Shown: one piece after another, positions 7,878 to 16,081 of the stretch
Position numbering within the stretch: the first letter of the stretch is position 1
Layout: every line of letters starts with the position of its first letter
Origin: Sanguibacter suarezii NBRC 16159
GTDB lineage: Bacteria > Actinomycetota > Actinomycetes > Actinomycetales > Cellulomonadaceae
DNA: 64,000 nt
Assembly (NCBI RefSeq): GCF_001552735.1
Contig: NZ_BCRT01000007.1
Span: forward strand, 1 to 64,000
Reading direction: 5' to 3'
Program-made: the position numbers and the translations under genes
Notes under the pieces: generated by a model
What the model was told of the DNA's origin: nothing
Database searches by the model: none
The model's input: the letters and a program-made list of their open reading frames with translations, nothing else

Positions 7878-8713
7878 CCCAGCCCGTCCCTGTGCCGTTC
7901 AGCGGGCGGTGGGGCGCGGCGACCGACACGGGCGCGGTGCGCCGTCACAACGAGGACGCCTTCTTGGCCGCGCCGCCCCTCTTCCTCGTCGCAGACGGCA
8001 TGGGTGGGCACGCAGCCGGTGACATCGCCGCCTCGCTCGTCGTCGGGACCTTCGCGCAGCTCGTGGACCGCCCCTGCGTCACCGAGGACGACCTCCTGCA
8101 GGGTGTCAGGCGCGGGCGGCTGGCGATCGTGGAGTTCTTCGCACCCTCAGAGCTCTCCGGCGGGACGACGTTGTCCGGCATCGGCGTCTCGAGCCAGGAC
8201 GGCGTGCCGTCGGTGGCCGTGGTGAACATCGGCGACTCGCGCACCTACCGCCTGCGCGACGGTGTGCTCGAGCAGCTGACCAAGGACCACTCCACTGTGC
8301 AGGAGCTCGTCGACTCCGGCGCCATCGCGCCCTCCGAGGCGCGCACGCACCCGCACCGCAACATCATCACCCGTGCGATCAGCTCCGTGGGGGACTCCGA
8401 GCCGGACGTGCGATCCATCCCCGTGCAGGTCGGTGACCGCTACCTGGCCTGCACCGACGGGCTCACAGGAGAGCTCACAGACGACCAGATCCGCGACGTC
8501 CTGGCCTCGGTCGAGGACCCGCAGGCAGCCGCGTCACAGCTCGTCGCCCACGCGCTCTCGGTACGAGGCCGCGACAACATCACCGCCGTCGTGGTCGACG
8601 TCGCGCACCTCGCCGACGGCGACCTCCCCGTCCCCCCGTGGCAGCACGCAACCACGGCCCCCGACGTCGACGACTCCTTCGACGACACCCTCCCCACCCG
8701 CCCCCGAACCTGA
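7874..8713 (+). CDS. PP2C-family Ser/Thr protein phosphatase
   Basis: A 279-residue soluble, PstP/Stp-like phosphatase that removes phosphate from Ser/Thr residues using two Mn or Mg ions. The motifs are complete: DTGAVRRHNEDAF, LFLVADGMGGHAAGD, VNIGDSRTYRLRDG, LACTDGLTGELTD and RGRDNITAVVVDV. There is no membrane anchor, unlike classical PstP. The GTG start overlaps the RDD-FHA stop by 4 bases. The pairing suggests that the FHA protein recruits the phosphatase or is its target; this is inference. Confidence 0.93.
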   Translation: MTQPVPVPFSGRWGAATDTGAVRRHNEDAFLAAPPLFLVADGMGGHAAGDIAASLVVGTFAQLVDRPCVTEDDLLQGVRRGRLAIVEFFAPSELSGGTTLSGIGVSSQDGVPSVAVVNIGDSRTYRLRDGVLEQLTKDHSTVQELVDSGAIAPSEARTHPHRNIITRAISSVGDSEPDVRSIPVQVGDRYLACTDGLTGELTDDQIRDVLASVEDPQAAASQLVAHALSVRGRDNITAVVVDVAHLADGDLPVPPWQHATTAPDVDDSFDDTLPTRPRT

Positions 8714-8835
8714 CACCGTTCCCGCCTCCCCTGTCTCCTCTCCTCCGCTCTCCCCCTCTCAGCCCTGTCGGCTCCGCCCCCCTCACCCGGCTCACCCACT
8801 CTCCGCGCCGTCCCCCTCCGCCACCTCGCTTCGGT

Positions 8836-8901
8836 GAGGTCGTCTATCAGGTGCGAGGTCGTCTATTCAGATAGACGACCTCGCACCTGATAGACGACCT
8901 C
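8836..8901. repeat. 66-bp palindromic repeat, complete copy
   Basis: Two perfectly complementary 31-base arms, starting GAGGTCGTCTATCAGGTGCG, flank a 4-base TCAG loop. Within each arm GAGGTCGTCTAT is itself repeated. The element lies between the convergent PP2C and AbiEi-like genes, so it may act as a two-way terminator, but no T-tract is present. It belongs to the same family as 10198-10263 and the fragment at 1-18. Confidence 0.9.
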
Positions 8902-9015
8902 GGCTGGCGGGCGGGCAGCCGGGCAGGCGGGCGGGCTGGCGGGCAGCCGGGCGGGCAGGCGGGCGGGCGGGCGGGCAGCTGGGCCGGTTGGGCGGGCGCA
9001 GCGGCTGGGCAGGGC
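8902..9015. repeat. G-rich low-complexity tract
   Basis: About 110 bases made almost entirely of GGGC, GGCGGGC and GGGCAGCC units on the plus strand. The pattern has closely spaced G3 runs and could form G-quadruplexes. It directly follows the palindrome. The remainder of the gap 8714-9075 holds a C-rich stretch after the PP2C stop and no recognisable gene. Confidence 0.7.
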
Positions 9016-9075
9016 GGTATGGAAGACGGTCGGGCGGGGCGGCAGGTCCGGGGGAGCCCGGGGAAACCCCCAGGG

Positions 9076-10035
9076 CTAGTCCATGGTGAGGAGAGGGCGC
9101 GGGGTGAGCTGGACGCCCGGCATGAGCCGGTGGATGCGTCGCAGCAGCACCGGACGCGAGCGGAGGTCCTGGCGGACGACTCGCATCACGCGCCAGCCCT
9201 CCTCCTCCACAGCATCTTGGCGTCGTTTCTCACGGATGACGGCGTCGCTCGCGGTGCCGTTCGAGCCGTACTTCGTCACGCCGTCGTACTCGCAGAGCAG
9301 ACCCGCTTCGCGCCACCCGAGGTCCGACCAGAAGGTGCCCGACGGGGTGCTGACGCGGATCTGGGTCTCTGGGACGGGAAGTCCGAGCACGAGCAGCGTG
9401 AACCTCAGCGTCGTCTCGCCGGGGGACTCGGAGCCGGCGTCGGCCAGGGTCAGGATCTCTCGTGCCTGCACCACGCCGCGCTGGCCTGCGCGCGAGCGGA
9501 GGATCTCGGCGCAGGCCGCCGGGTCTGCACCCACGTGCAGCGCGGCGTCCGCCACGATCAGGGCAGCCAGCGGGGACAGTGCCTGCGCACAGTCCACGAG
9601 GGTGTGTTCCAGGGTGGTGACCGGTAGCCCGTGCCGGAGGGTGGACTGCCGCTGCGAGGGTCGGCCGTGGTGGCGGGCGATGTCAGGCGCGCCGTGCCCC
9701 GTCGGGCGGGAGGACTGGGCCACGTGAGTCTGCGCGGGCACTGAGTGCAACGGCAAGCCCCAGAGCAGCGCGGCGGATGCCCGGGTGAAGGTCAGGCCGC
9801 CAGCCGACTGGTCCGCGACGGCGACAATCCGTGCCAGGGCGAGCCGACGGCGTCGGGCATAGATCGCTTCGCCAGGCACCGTGTCGACGTAAGCGCCTGG
9901 GCGAACCTGCACCCACTCCCCGCGGCGGACACGGTCAGCGATGTGCGGGCGAGGGTAGTGACGCGAGAGATGGACGGCGGGCAGCGGCGCGCGGTCGAGC
10001 TGGGTCGGGGAGGGCGGACCAGGGCGGCGGGGCAC
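9076..10035 (-). CDS. AbiEi-antitoxin-like/DUF559-like protein
   Basis: A 319-residue protein of a kind common in actinobacterial genomes. The N-terminal third resembles the AbiEi wing region (HLSRHYPRPHIADRVRRGEW, then RPGAYVDT). The C-terminal third resembles DUF559/Vsr-like nuclease folds (WREAGLLCEYDG, VIREKRRQDAVEEEGWRVMR). The GTG start is chosen because AGGA lies 7 bases upstream; a longer frame exists but its first 34 residues look non-native. No toxin gene of the AbiEii type is adjacent, so a toxin-antitoxin role is doubtful. The gene stands alone between two palindromic repeats, which may mean it entered as a unit. Confidence 0.6.
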   Translation of the reverse strand: MPRRPGPPSPTQLDRAPLPAVHLSRHYPRPHIADRVRRGEWVQVRPGAYVDTVPGEAIYARRRRLALARIVAVADQSAGGLTFTRASAALLWGLPLHSVPAQTHVAQSSRPTGHGAPDIARHHGRPSQRQSTLRHGLPVTTLEHTLVDCAQALSPLAALIVADAALHVGADPAACAEILRSRAGQRGVVQAREILTLADAGSESPGETTLRFTLLVLGLPVPETQIRVSTPSGTFWSDLGWREAGLLCEYDGVTKYGSNGTASDAVIREKRRQDAVEEEGWRVMRVVRQDLRSRPVLLRRIHRLMPGVQLTPRPLLTMD

Positions 10036-10197
10036 GAGTCGATCCTGCGCCCACGCGGCCCACCAGGGGAGTGCCCTAGCCGCACCTGTGGACAACTGCA
10101 GCCAGACCCCGACATGTGCGCAGCCCCGCCAGCCCACACCGGACGTCGGCGTCCTTGTCCGTCTCCCATCCGCCTCCGCCTCCCATCCGCCTCCCGT

Positions 10198-10263
10198 GAG
10201 GTCGTCTATCAGGGGCGAGGTCGTCTATCTGAACAGACGACCTCGCCCCTGATAGACGACCTC
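10198..10263. repeat. 66-bp palindromic repeat, second complete copy
   Basis: It has the same architecture as 8836-8901: 31-base arms beginning GAGGTCGTCTATCAGGGGCG and a CTGA loop, with one mismatch between arms. Compared with the other copy the T at arm position 17 is G and the matching base on the other arm also changed, a compensatory difference that keeps the stem. It lies downstream of the DMT-like gene and upstream of the AbiEi-like gene; I see no gene in the rest of 10036-10339. Confidence 0.9.
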
Positions 10264-10339
10264 ACCGAGCGCGAGAGGGTGAGACGGGGCCTTGGGCGCT
10301 GGGGGGAAAGGACCGGTGGGTGGGACTGGGACCGGTGGG

Positions 10340-11272
10340 TCAGGGGGTCGGGCCGGTGGAGCTTCGGTCGGGGAAGAGGGCGCGGGGCGCGGGGACGCGC
10401 TCGAGGGCCGCGAGCTCCAGCGCGACGGCGGCGGGCTCGGCGAGGTCGGGTGCGTCCGGGTCGGTGCCGCGCGAGCCGGGCGGGGCCGTGACGGGACGAG
10501 TGGCCAGGATGGCGCAGCCGACGAGGGCGACGAGCACGGCGAAGAGGGTGGTCATGCCCCAGCCGTCACGGACTGTGTCGCCCAGGACGGTGATGCCCAC
10601 CAGACCCGGCACGACAACCTGGGTGACGCCGACCAGCGCGCGGGCCGGGCCTACCGTCCCGCGCTCGACCGCGCGGGAGAAGGTGACCGAGGACAAGATC
10701 GCGAAGCCGATGGTCAGCCACGCCATGGGCGTCAGGAGGAACTCGATCCATCCGCCGGAGGCCCCGTGCGCGGCGCGGGCGCACATCGCAAGGCCTGCTG
10801 AGGCGAGGCCGCTGAGCACAGCCTGCACGGAGGAGTTCGCCCGTCGGTAGGTCAGGACGGTCGCGGCGAGCAGGGCGATGAGCAGGACGAGCATGGAGAA
10901 CCCGAACCAGCTCGGGGTCGCGGCGCGGGACTGCGCGCCGGTGCCCAGCGCGGTGAGCGCGAGGGCTCCCGTCACGGCAAACGCCGCCACCACATCGATG
11001 CGGCGCAGCCGGGTGCCGAAGACCACGCGGTCCAGCATCACGGTGACCACGAGGGCCGAGGCGAGGACGGTCTGGACGGTGATCAGCGGCAGGTACTTCA
11101 GCGCGACCAGCGAGAACACCCAGGCGATGAGGGTGATGACGGTGCCGACGGCGTACGCCGGACGGCTGAAGACCTTGAACCCTGCGGCCTGGTTCGAGGC
11201 CATCGCCTGGACAACAGAACCGCCGCCGTACCCGGCAGCGGCAGCTAACGCAGCGAAGATCGACAGACTCAT
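10340..11272 (-). CDS. DMT/EamA-like integral membrane protein
   Basis: A 310-residue protein with about nine to ten hydrophobic segments and no large soluble domain, resembling actinobacterial members of the drug/metabolite transporter superfamily (two related halves; GYGGGSVVQAMASNQ near the start). The ATG at 11272 is preferred; GAGAG lies about 10 bases upstream, and a TTG seven codons earlier is the alternative. It follows modC by 48 bases on the same strand and could be the last gene of the mod transcript, but its substrate is unknown. The last 45 residues are a Pro/Ala/Asp-rich tail. Confidence 0.65.
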   Translation of the reverse strand: MSLSIFAALAAAAGYGGGSVVQAMASNQAAGFKVFSRPAYAVGTVITLIAWVFSLVALKYLPLITVQTVLASALVVTVMLDRVVFGTRLRRIDVVAAFAVTGALALTALGTGAQSRAATPSWFGFSMLVLLIALLAATVLTYRRANSSVQAVLSGLASAGLAMCARAAHGASGGWIEFLLTPMAWLTIGFAILSSVTFSRAVERGTVGPARALVGVTQVVVPGLVGITVLGDTVRDGWGMTTLFAVLVALVGCAILATRPVTAPPGSRGTDPDAPDLAEPAAVALELAALERVPAPRALFPDRSSTGPTP

Positions 11273-11320
11273 TTGTTGAATACTCTCAGACAAATCTGTG
11301 AATTCGACAAGCGAACCGCC

Positions 11321-12442
11321 TTATCGTCGGTGCAGCGTGACCTCGTTCGCCTTGACCGACAGCCAGACGGTCGACCCCTCGGCGAGGCCCAGCTCGGCGA
11401 CTGCCCCTGCGGTGAGGTCCGCCGCCACGGCAGGCTCGACGGTCTGCACCCGGATGCCGGTGGGACCGTGCTCGAGCGCGACGATCGTCGCGGGCCAGCC
11501 GTTGCGCGGGCTGGTGCCCTCGGGCCGGTGCAGGCTGACGATGACCGACGCCGGCCGGAAGACGGCGGCGACGGGAGCGCCGTCGGGCACGGCCACCTGC
11601 TCGCCGCCGGCCCCGGCGATCCGCAGGCCGTCCGCGGTGACCAGTGCGCCGCCGTCGGCGGTGCCCAGGATGAGGTTGACCCCGGCGATGCGGGCGGTGA
11701 AGGGTGAGCGCGGCGCGACCAGGACCCGCGCGGTCGGTCCGGCGTCGACCACCTCACCGTCGACGAGCACCGCCGTCTGGTCGGCGAGCACGACGGCGTC
11801 GAGCACGTCGTGGGTGACCAGGACGGCGGTCGTGCCGCTGGCTCGGAGCTGGTCGCGGAGCAGCCGGCGCACAGCCGGGGCGGTGTCGATGTCGAGGGAG
11901 GCGAAGGGCTCGTCCAGCAGCAGCAGGCGCGGCGCCGCGGCGAGGGCGCGGGCGATCGCGACCCGTTGCTGCTGCCCGCCGGAGAGCTCGGACGGCCGCC
12001 GGTCGCCGAGCCCGAGGAGGCCCACCCGCTCGAGCCAGCGCGCCGCCTCGGCGGTGGCGGCGCGGGCCGGGGTGCCCTGGGCGCGGGGCCCGAAGGCGAC
12101 GTTGGCGAGGGCGCTCAGGTGCGGGAAGAGCATCGGGTCCTGGCTCAGCAGCCCGATGCCGCGGCCCGACGGCGGGACGTGCACCGGGGCGCCCGGGCCA
12201 CCCACCCGGGTCAGGTCGCTCCCGTCGAGGCGGACGTGGCCGGAGTCGGGCAGGAGCAGGCCGGCGAGGGCGGCGAGCAGCGTGGACTTCCCGGCGCCGT
12301 TGGGGCCGAGGAGGGCGAGGACCTCGCCGCCGGCCAGCTGCAGACGGGCGCGGGCGGTGAAGGAACCGCGGCTCACGTGCAGATCGGCGTCCAGCGCTGC
12401 CCCCGTCGCAGCTCCTCCTGCGGAGTCGGGCTGCGCCGTCAC
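11321..12442 (-). CDS. modC: Molybdate ABC transporter ATP-binding protein ModC
   Basis: A 373-residue ATPase that powers molybdate import. Walker A is GPNGAGKST, the signature is LSGGQQQRVAIARALA and Walker B is LLLLDEPFASLD, followed by the switch histidine in VLVTHD. The C-terminal 130 residues form the TOBE/Mo-binding domain expected for ModC (RNGWPATIVALEHGPTGIRV). The GTG start overlaps the modB stop by 4 bases, setting the start. The assignment to molybdate rests on the TOBE domain and on modA, modB and the neighbouring cofactor genes. Confidence 0.92.
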   Translation of the reverse strand: MTAQPDSAGGAATGAALDADLHVSRGSFTARARLQLAGGEVLALLGPNGAGKSTLLAALAGLLLPDSGHVRLDGSDLTRVGGPGAPVHVPPSGRGIGLLSQDPMLFPHLSALANVAFGPRAQGTPARAATAEAARWLERVGLLGLGDRRPSELSGGQQQRVAIARALAAAPRLLLLDEPFASLDIDTAPAVRRLLRDQLRASGTTAVLVTHDVLDAVVLADQTAVLVDGEVVDAGPTARVLVAPRSPFTARIAGVNLILGTADGGALVTADGLRIAGAGGEQVAVPDGAPVAAVFRPASVIVSLHRPEGTSPRNGWPATIVALEHGPTGIRVQTVEPAVAADLTAGAVAELGLAEGSTVWLSVKANEVTLHRR

Positions 12443-13347
12443 CGCGTCGCCCCCGGCTGCCAGCCGCGCACGAGCACGAGGATGACCACCGCGACGACGA
12501 GCAGCATGAGGGACAGGGCGATGGCCGAGCCCTGGCTCACGCCGGCGCCGTTGAAGGCGGTATAGATCGCCAGCGGCATGGTCCGGGTGGTACCGGCGGC
12601 GTTCCCGGCGAACAGCGCGGTCGCGCCGAACTCCCCGAGGGCCCGGGCGAAGCACAGCACCGTCCCGGCCACCAGCCCGGGGCGCACGAGCGGCAGCGTG
12701 ATCCGGGTGAACACCGTCCAGCGGCCCGCCCCGAGGGTCGCGGCGACCTGCTCGTACCCGGTGCCCGCGGTGCGCAGCGCCCCCTCGACGGCGAGCACGA
12801 GGAAGGGCAGCGCGACGAAGGACTGGGCGATCACCACGGCGGCGGTGGTGAACGGCAGGTGGACGCCCCAGACGTCGAGCACCTGCCCGACCAGCCCGTT
12901 GCGCCCGAGCAGGAACAGCAGCGCGATGCCGCCGACCATCGGTGGCAGCACCAGTGGCACCGTGACGAGGGCGCGCAGCATCCCCGCCGTGCGCGCCGGG
13001 GCGCGGGCGATGACCAGTGCCAGCGGCAGCCCGAGCACCAAGCACACCGCGGTCGCGGCGAGGCCGGTGCGCAGCGACAGGCTCAGCGCGCTGAGCGCCT
13101 CGGGGGAGGTGATGTCCGCGGGCAGGGTCGCCCAGTCCACCCGCTCCAGGAGCCCGGCGAGCGGCAGCACGAGCAGCGCCAGGCCGAGGGCAGCCGGCAC
13201 GTACAGGACCCGCGGCACGGTTCCCGTCCCCGGCGCGCGCCGCCCCCCTCGCCCCGGGGGCGCGCCCGCAGAGGGCTCGCGATGGCCGCGCGGGGCCCCG
13301 GGGGAGCCGTGCCCGACGTCGCCCGTCACCTCGGGTGCCTGGCTCAC
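12439..13347 (-). CDS. modB: Molybdate ABC transporter permease ModB
   Basis: A 302-residue inner-membrane permease. An unusual N-terminal extension of about 45 Pro/Gly/Arg-rich residues precedes the first membrane segment (VLYVPAALGLALLVLPLAGL). The EAA-loop that docks ModC is readable as YEQVAATLGAGRWTVFTRIT near residue 210. The GTG start overlaps the modA stop by 4 bases. A long out-of-frame-looking extension upstream of this start overlaps modA and is discarded. Confidence 0.92.
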   Translation of the reverse strand: MSQAPEVTGDVGHGSPGAPRGHREPSAGAPPGRGGRRAPGTGTVPRVLYVPAALGLALLVLPLAGLLERVDWATLPADITSPEALSALSLSLRTGLAATAVCLVLGLPLALVIARAPARTAGMLRALVTVPLVLPPMVGGIALLFLLGRNGLVGQVLDVWGVHLPFTTAAVVIAQSFVALPFLVLAVEGALRTAGTGYEQVAATLGAGRWTVFTRITLPLVRPGLVAGTVLCFARALGEFGATALFAGNAAGTTRTMPLAIYTAFNGAGVSQGSAIALSLMLLVVAVVILVLVRGWQPGATR

Positions 13348-14186
13348 GGGGCGCTGAACCCGTACCCGGCGAGCACACTCTGCCCGGCAGGGCTGAGCAC
13401 GAAGCTGACGAAGGCGGCGGCCGCAGCCGGGTTGGCCGCCTCGGCCAGCGCCGCGACGGGGTAGCGGTTGACGACGTCCTCGGCCCCGGGCGGGACGATC
13501 GAGGTGACGTCCGTACCTGCGGCGGCGACGTCGGTCGCATAGACGAGCCCGGCGTCGGCCTCGTCGGCTCGGACCTTGGTGAGCACCGCGGAGACGTTCT
13601 GCTCCTCGCTCACCGGCGTTACGCTGACCCCGGCCGCCTCGAGCAGCTCGTGAGCGGCTGAGCCGCAGGGCACCGCCGTAGCGCACAGGACGACCGAGAC
13701 GCCCGGGCGGGCGAGGTCGTCGAGGCTGGTCACCTCTGCGGGGTTGCCGCGGGGGAGGGCGATGACGAGGGTGTTGGCGGCGAAGAGCTGGGCGGGGCCG
13801 GCGAGCAGGTCCGCGCCGGCGACGGTGGCCATGGTCGTCTCGTCCGCGGAGGCGAAGACGTCGGCCGGGGCGCCCTCGAGGAGCTGGGTCGCCAGCGTGG
13901 AGGACCCGTCGTAGACGAGCGGGGCGACGTCGAGGGCCGGGTGCAGCTCTTCGAAGCGGGTGGCGAGGTCGTCGAAGGCGGCACTGAGAGAGGCGGCGGC
14001 GTAGACGGTCAGCTCGCCGGTCAGCTCGGGCCCCGGTGCCTGCGCGGCTGCGGTGGCGCCAGGGCTCGTGTCCGCGGTGGGCTCGGCTGTGCGGCTCGAC
14101 CCGCCGACGCACGCGGCCAGCAGCGACGCGGTGGTCACCAGCGCGAGCACCGTGCCGGCGCGCCGCCGCCGCGGAGGCGTGGTCAT
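13344..14186 (-). CDS. modA: Molybdate-binding lipoprotein ModA
   Basis: A 280-residue solute-binding protein. The N-terminus is a lipoprotein signal with positively charged PRRRR, a hydrophobic core and the lipobox LLAAC, so the protein is membrane-anchored outside the cell. The mature part starts after a Thr/Ala-rich linker with LTVYAAASLSAAFDDLA, the ModA hallmark, and has the DVFASADETTM ligand loop. The ATG overlaps the stop of the TOBE regulator gene by 4 bases. Confidence 0.95.
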   Translation of the reverse strand: MTTPPRRRRAGTVLALVTTASLLAACVGGSSRTAEPTADTSPGATAAAQAPGPELTGELTVYAAASLSAAFDDLATRFEELHPALDVAPLVYDGSSTLATQLLEGAPADVFASADETTMATVAGADLLAGPAQLFAANTLVIALPRGNPAEVTSLDDLARPGVSVVLCATAVPCGSAAHELLEAAGVSVTPVSEEQNVSAVLTKVRADEADAGLVYATDVAAAGTDVTSIVPPGAEDVVNRYPVAALAEAANPAAAAAFVSFVLSPAGQSVLAGYGFSAP

Positions 14187-14587
14187 TGCGAGCCGCCGGG
14201 GGTCTCGATGATGACGTTGGTGGCCTTGACGACCGCGACGGCGAGCGACCCGACCTCCAGGCCCAGCTCGCGGACCGCCTCGGCCGAGAGCAACGAGACC
14301 ACGCGGTGCTGTCCGGACTGGATCTCGACCTGGGCTATGACCTGGTCGGTCACCACCCGCGTGACGAGCCCGACGAAGCGGTTGCGGGCGCTGCGACCGA
14401 CGCTGGACGGATCGTGGGGCGCCTGGGCCAGCTCGACCGCCCGAGCGGCGAGGTCGGTGCCCGCGATGACCTGCCGGCCGGCGTCGTCCACGGCCAGGAC
14501 GAGGTCGCTGGACTCGACCCAGCGGCGCACCGTGTCGTCGCTGACGCCGAGTAGCTGGGCTGCTTCACTGATCCGGTAGTGAGCCAT
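14183..14587 (-). CDS. Molybdate-responsive HTH-TOBE regulator
   Basis: A 134-residue protein. Residues 1-55 form an excisionase/MerR-like helix-turn-helix (YRISEAAQLLGVSDDTVRRW). Residues 68-130 form one molybdate-binding TOBE domain (GRSARNRFVGLVTRVVTDQV through VKATNVI). It is shorter than classical ModE and has a different DNA-binding domain. As first gene of the mod operon it likely senses molybdate and controls modABC and perhaps the divergent moeA operon. The ATG is clear; the stop overlaps modA. Confidence 0.88.
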   Translation of the reverse strand: MAHYRISEAAQLLGVSDDTVRRWVESSDLVLAVDDAGRQVIAGTDLAARAVELAQAPHDPSSVGRSARNRFVGLVTRVVTDQVIAQVEIQSGQHRVVSLLSAEAVRELGLEVGSLAVAVVKATNVIIETPGGSQ

Positions 14588-14777
14588 CTGGGAAGGCTAG
14601 CACCGCAGGTGCGGCGAAAAATAGACCTTCGTCCCGCGTGTGCGGCTCTAGGACGGGGAGACTGGGATGCGCGACGCCGCCTCACCGACGGCGGCGCCCC
14701 TCGTCCGGCGCCCCGCGTGTCAGGGCGGGCTAGCGTGACACCGTGCGCCCTGCGGCCCCCTGACCGGGTGGTCGACC

Positions 14778-14816
14778 GAACCACCCACCTGAACCACCCA
14801 CCTGAACCACCCACCC
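14778..14816. repeat. Three tandem 13-bp direct repeats upstream of moeA
   Basis: GAACCACCCACCT occurs at 14778-14790 and 14791-14803, with GAACCACCCACCC at 14804-14816. The array ends 23 bases before the moeA ATG in the intergenic region shared with the molybdate regulator operon. It is a candidate binding array for that regulator, or simple slippage; neither is shown. Confidence 0.75.
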
Positions 14817-14839
14817 GAACCGCCGATCCAGGAGTGCCG

Positions 14840-16081
14840 ATGATCACCGTCGAGGACCAGCTCACCCACGTGCTCGCGGGCCTGGAGCCGCTGGGCACCG
14901 AGGAGCTCCCGCTCGCCGCGGCGCTCGGGCGGACGCTGGCGGTCGACCTGCGCTCGCGGACCGACATCCCGGTCTTCGACAACTCCGCGATGGACGGCTT
15001 CGCGGTCCGCCACCACGACGTCGCGCACGCCTCGCCCGAGCACCCGGTCACCCTCGAGGTGGTCGCCGACCTGCCCGCCGGCAGCGCGGAGGACCCACCG
15101 CTCGCCCCCGGCACCGCCGCGCGCATCATGACCGGCGCCCCGGTCCCCACCGAGGCCGACGCGATCGTCCCCGTCGAGCACACCGACGGATTCGGCGCCG
15201 ACGCCGGCGCCGCCACCACCCGCGTCACCATCACGACGGCGCCCCGCCCGGCCGCGCACATCCGCCGCACCGGCGAAGACCTCTCCGCCGGCGACGTGGT
15301 GCTGACCGCCGGCTCCGTGCTCAGCCCCCGGCACCTGTCCGCCGCCGCGGCGGCCGGTCACCCCACCCTCACCGTCCACCGCGCTCCCCGGGTGGCCGTG
15401 CTGGCCACCGGCAGCGAGCTCGTCCCGCCGGGGCAGCCGCTCGGCCGCGGCCAGATCCCCGAGTCCAACTCGACGCTGCTGGCCGCCCTCGTGGTCGAGG
15501 CCGGTGCCAGCGTCGAGCGCGCGGTCACCGTGCCCGACGACGACGACGCCCTGCGCGCCGAGCTCGCCGCGGCGGTCGAGGCCGGCGTCGACCTCGTGGT
15601 GCTCTCCGGCGGTGTGAGCGTGGGCGCCTACGACGTCACCAAGGCCGTCCTGGCCCCTCTCGGCGGAATCGACTTCGTGTCCGTGGCGATGCAGCCGGGC
15701 AAGCCCCAGGCCTTCGGGCGGCTGCCCGGAGGCACCCCGGTCTTCGGCCTGCCGGGCAACCCGGTGAGCGCCTGCGTGTCCTTCGAGGTGTTCGTCCGGC
15801 CCGCCCTCGCGCGGCTGGCCGGGCGCACCCAGCTCACTCGTCGGATGCTGTCCGCGCAGGTCAGCGACGGGTGGCGGACCCCGCCCGGGCGCCAGCAGTA
15901 CATGCCCGTCGTGCTCGAGGCCGGCCCCGCCGGGCTCACCGCCCGCCCGGCCACCCGAGGCGGCTCGGGCTCGCACCTGGTCGGCGGTCTGGCCGCGGCG
16001 GACGGCTTCGCGGTGGTCGGCGCCGACGTCACCGAGGTTCGACGGGGCGACACCGTCGGTGTCATGCTGGTCACACCATGA
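14840..16081 (+). CDS. moeA: Molybdopterin molybdotransferase MoeA
   Basis: A 413-residue enzyme that inserts molybdate into adenylylated molybdopterin. Recognised blocks are PVFDNSAMDGFAVR (residue about 50), RIMTGAPVPTEADAIVPVE, the MPT-binding ATGSELVPPG with ESNS, VVLSGGVSVGAYD, and FGLPGNPVSACVSFEVFVRP. Length is normal. AGGAG lies 5 bases before the ATG, which decides against the longer frame. It overlaps moaC by 4 bases and leads a five-gene cofactor operon. Confidence 0.96.
   Translation: MITVEDQLTHVLAGLEPLGTEELPLAAALGRTLAVDLRSRTDIPVFDNSAMDGFAVRHHDVAHASPEHPVTLEVVADLPAGSAEDPPLAPGTAARIMTGAPVPTEADAIVPVEHTDGFGADAGAATTRVTITTAPRPAAHIRRTGEDLSAGDVVLTAGSVLSPRHLSAAAAAGHPTLTVHRAPRVAVLATGSELVPPGQPLGRGQIPESNSTLLAALVVEAGASVERAVTVPDDDDALRAELAAAVEAGVDLVVLSGGVSVGAYDVTKAVLAPLGGIDFVSVAMQPGKPQAFGRLPGGTPVFGLPGNPVSACVSFEVFVRPALARLAGRTQLTRRMLSAQVSDGWRTPPGRQQYMPVVLEAGPAGLTARPATRGGSGSHLVGGLAAADGFAVVGADVTEVRRGDTVGVMLVTP

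Noticed and set aside
9076-10035. Complete type IV toxin-antitoxin (AbiE) system
   Set aside because: Only the antitoxin-like half is seen; no AbiEii nucleotidyltransferase gene lies on either side.
10087-10095. DnaA-box-like TGTGGACAA
   Set aside because: It matches the high-GC DnaA box, but it is single and not accompanied by other boxes, an AT-rich unwinding zone or dnaA/dnaN genes, so no origin is called.
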